Below, in pieces: positions 56,901-62,900 of a stretch of DNA of 64,000 bases. The translations under genes and the position numbers were made by a program. Below the pieces are notes generated by a model. That model was not told where the DNA came from, searched no databases, and worked only from the letters and a program-made list of their open reading frames with translations. Every line of letters begins with the position of its first letter. The first letter of the stretch is position 1. The stretch comes from Siphonodentalium dalli (taxonomy: Eukaryota > Mollusca > Scaphopoda > Gadilida > Siphonodentaliidae), in contig CP136064.1 in the NCBI GenBank assembly GCA_032622095.1, forward strand, positions 279,269,614-279,333,613. The letters run 5' to 3'.

Positions 56901-59900
56901 AAATAACATCAATATAATTCAGTCATCAGTTCTCAGCAAGTTCTCACAGAAAATAGAGGTCTAGACTGTTCAAATCCACCTCAAATGTATCAGTGGTATC
57001 ATTTATAGAAAATAAATATTTGTCTCATTCACGGATCACAGAATTGTCTGTATCCACTCAAAAACACTAGATATTATATTTAATGTATGCGTTTAGAAAG
57101 AAATTCGTCATATAGGACAATCAATTTTCTCACAATCGCCTTCAATTGATATATCAAAGCAAACAGCTGGTCGCTGCCTGTTCACTTCACAAACGCAGAA
57201 TAAAGAAATATAATTCCTGTATTCTTCCATTTATTTCACCCATAATTGTCTCAAATTTTAACATAAAATATATTATAACTATAATAATAACATAAAGGAT
57301 AACTCTACTGATTCGCCAGGATTTTGAAATATTATGGTAGCGCATTGGTACACACACGCATGAGCTCGCAAAATATTATGGTAGCCAGGCCTCAGCTCAC
57401 AAGGCGACTCGGGCGAGATTGTCGCCTTACTGTCGCTGACTTCGCCCTGTCGTTGCTCTAAGGCGAAATCGAAGTCGCCTTCAATTTTAGGGGGAATTGT
57501 TTTGTTTTTTTTCTTAATTTTTTTTCTAGTTTTTTTTCCGGACATGTCCGTATATAGATAAATTGTGGGGGCCATCCCAAAAAGAAACCGACGATGCAGA
57601 GACAAAGACCCAAGTGTTTAAAATAAAAAAAAAAAATATGACCTATTGTTTTGTGTTGTTATTCAGTCGCCTTTGTTCGATCCCTTTGCGGTAATGAATG
57701 TTAATCACGAATGTTTTGACACGCTGAAAACACGATGAGATGTTCGCATCTGTGTTGTTACTGACCATCGTGAGTGTCACAAATAAATGTTGTAATTATC
57801 TTAAAAGACCTCCGTCCCGCTTTTCAGATATAAAACAATTACGACATTATCAGAGTATGTACCAGGCGCTTCGGAAGTTCGTATTCCGTAAATAAAATAA
57901 TGTCAAGTTTATTGCTTTAATCGGATTATACCAGTGATGTTGGCATTAATTAAGGGAGGCCATTAATTAATAAAAGCTTTTGCAACTCCTTTGTTAGTTA
58001 GTCCTTATTGTTTATTTTAGCGGACACCCACATTACAGCCGTGACCAAATTAAACTTACAAAGTTACATGCATCATAATTCAGACTGTACAAACGTATCT
58101 TCCAAGCTGCAGTCTAGGAAATAATACTACTTTCATTTAGTTAAAAAATTAACAACTACTGTAACTTGATAATTGTCTTGCTCAAATGATAGCTACACAA
58201 AACATTTCCAAAATTTTTAAATGTATAATAACAATTAATTAAGCTAATTTCAGAAAAAGTCAATTTTTTTTAGTTTTATTTATTATTTTATCTTTTTAAA
58301 TTTTTTATTGTCAGATGTTATAAAATAAAGCGATATTTGAAAATTGTCAATTTTTGGTAGTCTCCCCACTTCTCCCTAAATTTCCTGAAGTCTCCCTAAA
58401 TTTCCTGGAGGGAGACTTCAAGTCTCCCTGTTCTGAACCCCTTGGCTGAGGCCTGATGGTAGCGCATTGGTACACACACGCACGAGCTCGCAAAATATTA
58501 TGATAGCGCATTGGTAAACTCACGCACGAGCTCGCAAAATATTATGATAGTGCATTGGTAAACTCATGCATGAGCTCGCAAAATATTATGGAAGCGCAAT
58601 GGTACACACACGCACGAGCTCGCAAAATATTATGGTAGCGCAATGGTAAACTCACGCACGAGCTCGCAAAATATTATGGTAGCCGCATTGGTACACACAC
58701 GCATGAGCTCGCAAAATATTATGGTAGCACATTGGTACACACACGCATGAGCTCGCAAAATATTATGGTAGCCGCATTGGTAAACTCACGCACGAGCTCG
58801 CAAAATATTATGGTAGCCGCATTGGTACACACACGCATGAGCTCGCAAAATATTATGATAGCGCATTGGTAAACTCACGCATGAGCTCGCAAAATATTAT
58901 GATAGCACATTGGTACACACACGCATGAGCTCTCAAAATATTATGGTAGCGCATTGATACACACACGCATGAGCTCGCAAAATATTATGGTAGCGCATTG
59001 GTACACACACGCACGAGCTCGCAAAATATTATGATAGCGCATTGGTACACACACGCATGAGCTCTCAAAATATTATGGTAGCGCATTGATACACACACGC
59101 ACGAGCTCGCAAAATATTATGGTAGCGCATTGGTACACACACGAGCTCGCAAAATATTATGATAGCGCATTGGTACACACACGCACGAGCTCGCAAAATA
59201 TTATGATAGCGCATTGGTACACACACGCATGAGCTCGCAAAATATTATGGTAGCGCATTGGTACACACACGCATGAGCTCGAAAAATATTATGGTAGCAC
59301 ATTGGTACACACACGCATGAGCTCGCAAAATATTATGGTAGTGCATTGGTAAACTCAGGCACGAGCTCGCAAAATATTATGGTAGCGCATTGGTACACAC
59401 ACGCATGAGCTCGCAAAATATTATGGTAGTGCATTGGTAAACTCAGGCACGAGCTCGCAAAATATTATGATAGCGCATTGGTACACACACGCATGAGCTC
59501 ACAAAATATTATGATAGCGCATTGATACACACACGCATGAGCTCGCAAAATATTATGATAGTGCATTGGTAAACTCACACACGAGCTCGCAAAATATTAT
59601 GATAGTGCATTGGTACACACACGCACGAGCTCGCAAAATATTATGATAGTGCATTGGTAAACACACGCATGAGCTCGCAAAATATTATGGTAGTGCATTG
59701 GTAAACTCAGGCACGAGCTCGCAAAATATTATGGTAGCGCATTGGTACACACACGCATGAGCTCACAAAATATTATGATAGCGCATTGATACACACACGC
59801 ATGAGCTCGCAAAATATTATGATAGTGCATTGGTAAACTCACACACGAGCTCGCAAAATATTATGATAGTGCATTGGTACACACACGCACGAGCTCGCAA

Positions 59901-62900
59901 AATATTATGATAGTGCATTGGTACACACACGCATGAGCTCACAAAATATTATGATAGTGCATTGGTAAACTCACGCACGAGCTCGCAAAATATTATGGTA
60001 GCGCATTGGTACACACACGCATGAGGTCGCAAAATATTATGGTAGCGCATTGATACACACACGCACGAGCTCGCAAAATATTATGGTAGCACATTGGTAC
60101 ACACACGCACAAGCTCGCAAAATATTATGGTAGAGCAATGGTACACACACGCACGAGCTCGCAAAATATTATGGCAGCGCATTGGTACACACACGCACAA
60201 GCTCGCAAAATATTATGGTAGCGCAATGGTACACACACGCACGAGCTCGCAAAATATTATGGTAGCGCATTGGTACACACACGCACGAGCTCGCAAAATA
60301 TTATGGTAGAGCAATGGTACACACACGCATGAGCTCGCAAAATATTATGATAGCGCATTGGTACACACACGCATGAGCTCGAAAAATATTATGGTAGCGC
60401 ATTGGTACACACACGCATGAGCTCGCAAAATATTATGATAGCGCATTGGTACACACACGCATGAGCTCACAAAATATTATGATAGCGCATTGATACACAC
60501 ACGCATGAGCTCGCAAAATATTATGATAGCGCATTGATACACACACGCACGAGCTCGCAAAATATTATGATAGCGCATTGGTACACACACGCATGAGCTC
60601 GCAAAATATTATGGTAGCACATTGGTACAACACGCACGAGCTCGCAAAATATTATGGTAGTGCATTGGTAAACACACGCATGAGCTCGCAAAATATTATG
60701 GTAGCGCATTGGTAAACTCACGCATGAGCTCGCAAAATATTATGGTAGCGCATTGGTAAACTCACGCACGAGCTCGCAAAATATTATGGTAGCGCAATGG
60801 TAAACTCACGCATGAGCTCGCAAAATATTATGGTAGCGCATTGGTACACACACGCACGAGCTCGCAAAATATTATGATAGCGCATTGGTACACTCACGCA
60901 TGAGCTCGCAAAATATTATGATAGCGCATTGGTACACACACACATGAGATCGCAAAATATTATGATAGCGCATTGATACACACACGCATGAGCTAGCAAA
61001 AACTTCTATATCCCCTTCTGGAGGATATAAAAATTTCTACAACCGTGATTTTTTTCAGTAAGTTACCGTTGAGTGCATAAAAAATCTTTCCTACATGGAC
61101 GTAGCTGCAATTGATTGATAAGAACATGTGATTTCATAAAAACAATACTCACAAAGCTTGGAGGTGGCTTTATTCTTGGTATAAATTCCCCGCTGGCCTT
61201 CGCCTGTACTTGACTCTTAGACATGTAGAAGCTGAAACAATTCCAACATTGGTTTCAAAAGTAAGGCAAAATAAATAAAAATTCCATGTTCTCATGCACC
61301 TCCCTCATCACTCATGCACCTCCCTCTTACACTAATACTTTCTTTTAAAAAGCCTTGTCATACATTTTTTTCAATATTTTCTGTCAGAAATATTTTATTT
61401 GAACAATGAAAATGATATTTCTTTTTTCTGGAGTATGTTTACTAGATTTTGAGAGAGAAAAAAATAGCCTCCCGCCCTCATCTCAAAATTGAGATCCAAT
61501 TACCTGAGAATATAAATATTTTATTTTAATGGCCTAAGCATTGTCTGATTAAAGTGATGTGAAACACTCCGGTAGGGTGATAAAATAGAAATGGAGAATA
61601 ATCTTGTTCAAAGCAGTTATTTTTACAAATATTATATCTAAATTGACAACACACACCGTCATTAGAATGTATTAATTAAATGCAGTTTATTGCCGATAGA
61701 TGCGTCCCGAATCGAGTTTTCCATGGAGTGGTACGGTCGATTTGCTTCAAATTTTTCGACGGTGTTAATAGAATTTTGCATTCTTCCAATTGGCATAGTG
61801 CCTGAATACTAACTTATCAGTTCCATGCACCCGAACAAGTACATACTATGTCTTTAAGAACTTCCTGAATCTCACTCTACCATATAGCTCTATAAACATC
61901 ATATTTATGGACAAACAGACTGAATATGAGTGTTCATTGCTTCAAAAGTGCTTGCTTCAGTGAGCGTGAACAAATTCTCATTTCTTATCAAAATGGTCAT
62001 GTATCGATCGGAATGGTACATTGAGATGCCCCCTCAACTCAGATCAAGCTTGAAAATCAGTCCCAATTGTTGGCGTTCGAACCAGTGCCAACCTTGTCTA
62101 GCCCAAACTGCTTTGATCTTATCCATGACCTAACCAACTCAGGTACGGCGACATCCTTAAAAAGTCTGGATCAGTAAGCAATGTAACATCAATGATGTCA
62201 TAAGAAATGACATAACTCACTAGTGACATTACCATTTTTAATTAATGGCATTTTCAATGGAAATAGTGCATAGAAGTGTAATAAATGCTGTGATTTACTG
62301 ACCTGTGATTCATCCAATGAGGTATATTATAATCGTCACCAACAGCTAATGTCTGTGTCACACTTTTGTTATGAAACTAAAAAAATTAAAACAGTTTATA
62401 TAAACTGACTCATTATCACAGTTCGCTCTCTCATTGGAAAATGCAAATATAATTCATCTGGTTTTGTTGTGCAAAGTGTATTATTTTCAATGGAGTGGAA
62501 TAACTCTATATTTTAAATATAGAGTTATTCCCCTTCCATTGAAAATACATTTTAGTTTGAATTCTGTTCCAATCTGGGAGCCATAACGGGGGAATCTTTT
62601 TATGATTTCAGCTGGTTTCTATTTCTCTATGGCATCTTCTGAGACACATACGTTTCAAATGGTGATGAATTGTAGTATTTTAATCATATTTTATGGCATA
62701 GATTGTTATTAAAACTGTATATCAAGGCACTATAAAACAAAATTGGTGACTCGAAAATTAAGTGGGCCTTTATTGATAAACCACAGTATAGAGTGGCGAA
62801 TATTATTAATAATTAACTGCTTTCCTTTCCAAATTTCATTCAAACAGGATTATCAAAATATAAATCTCAATGTTGCAGAAACTCATAACATTTGCAAATT

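Noticed and set aside
60094-60721. ORFs with [10 protein letters not shown] and similar repeats
   Set aside because: Read-through of the 44-bp minisatellite.
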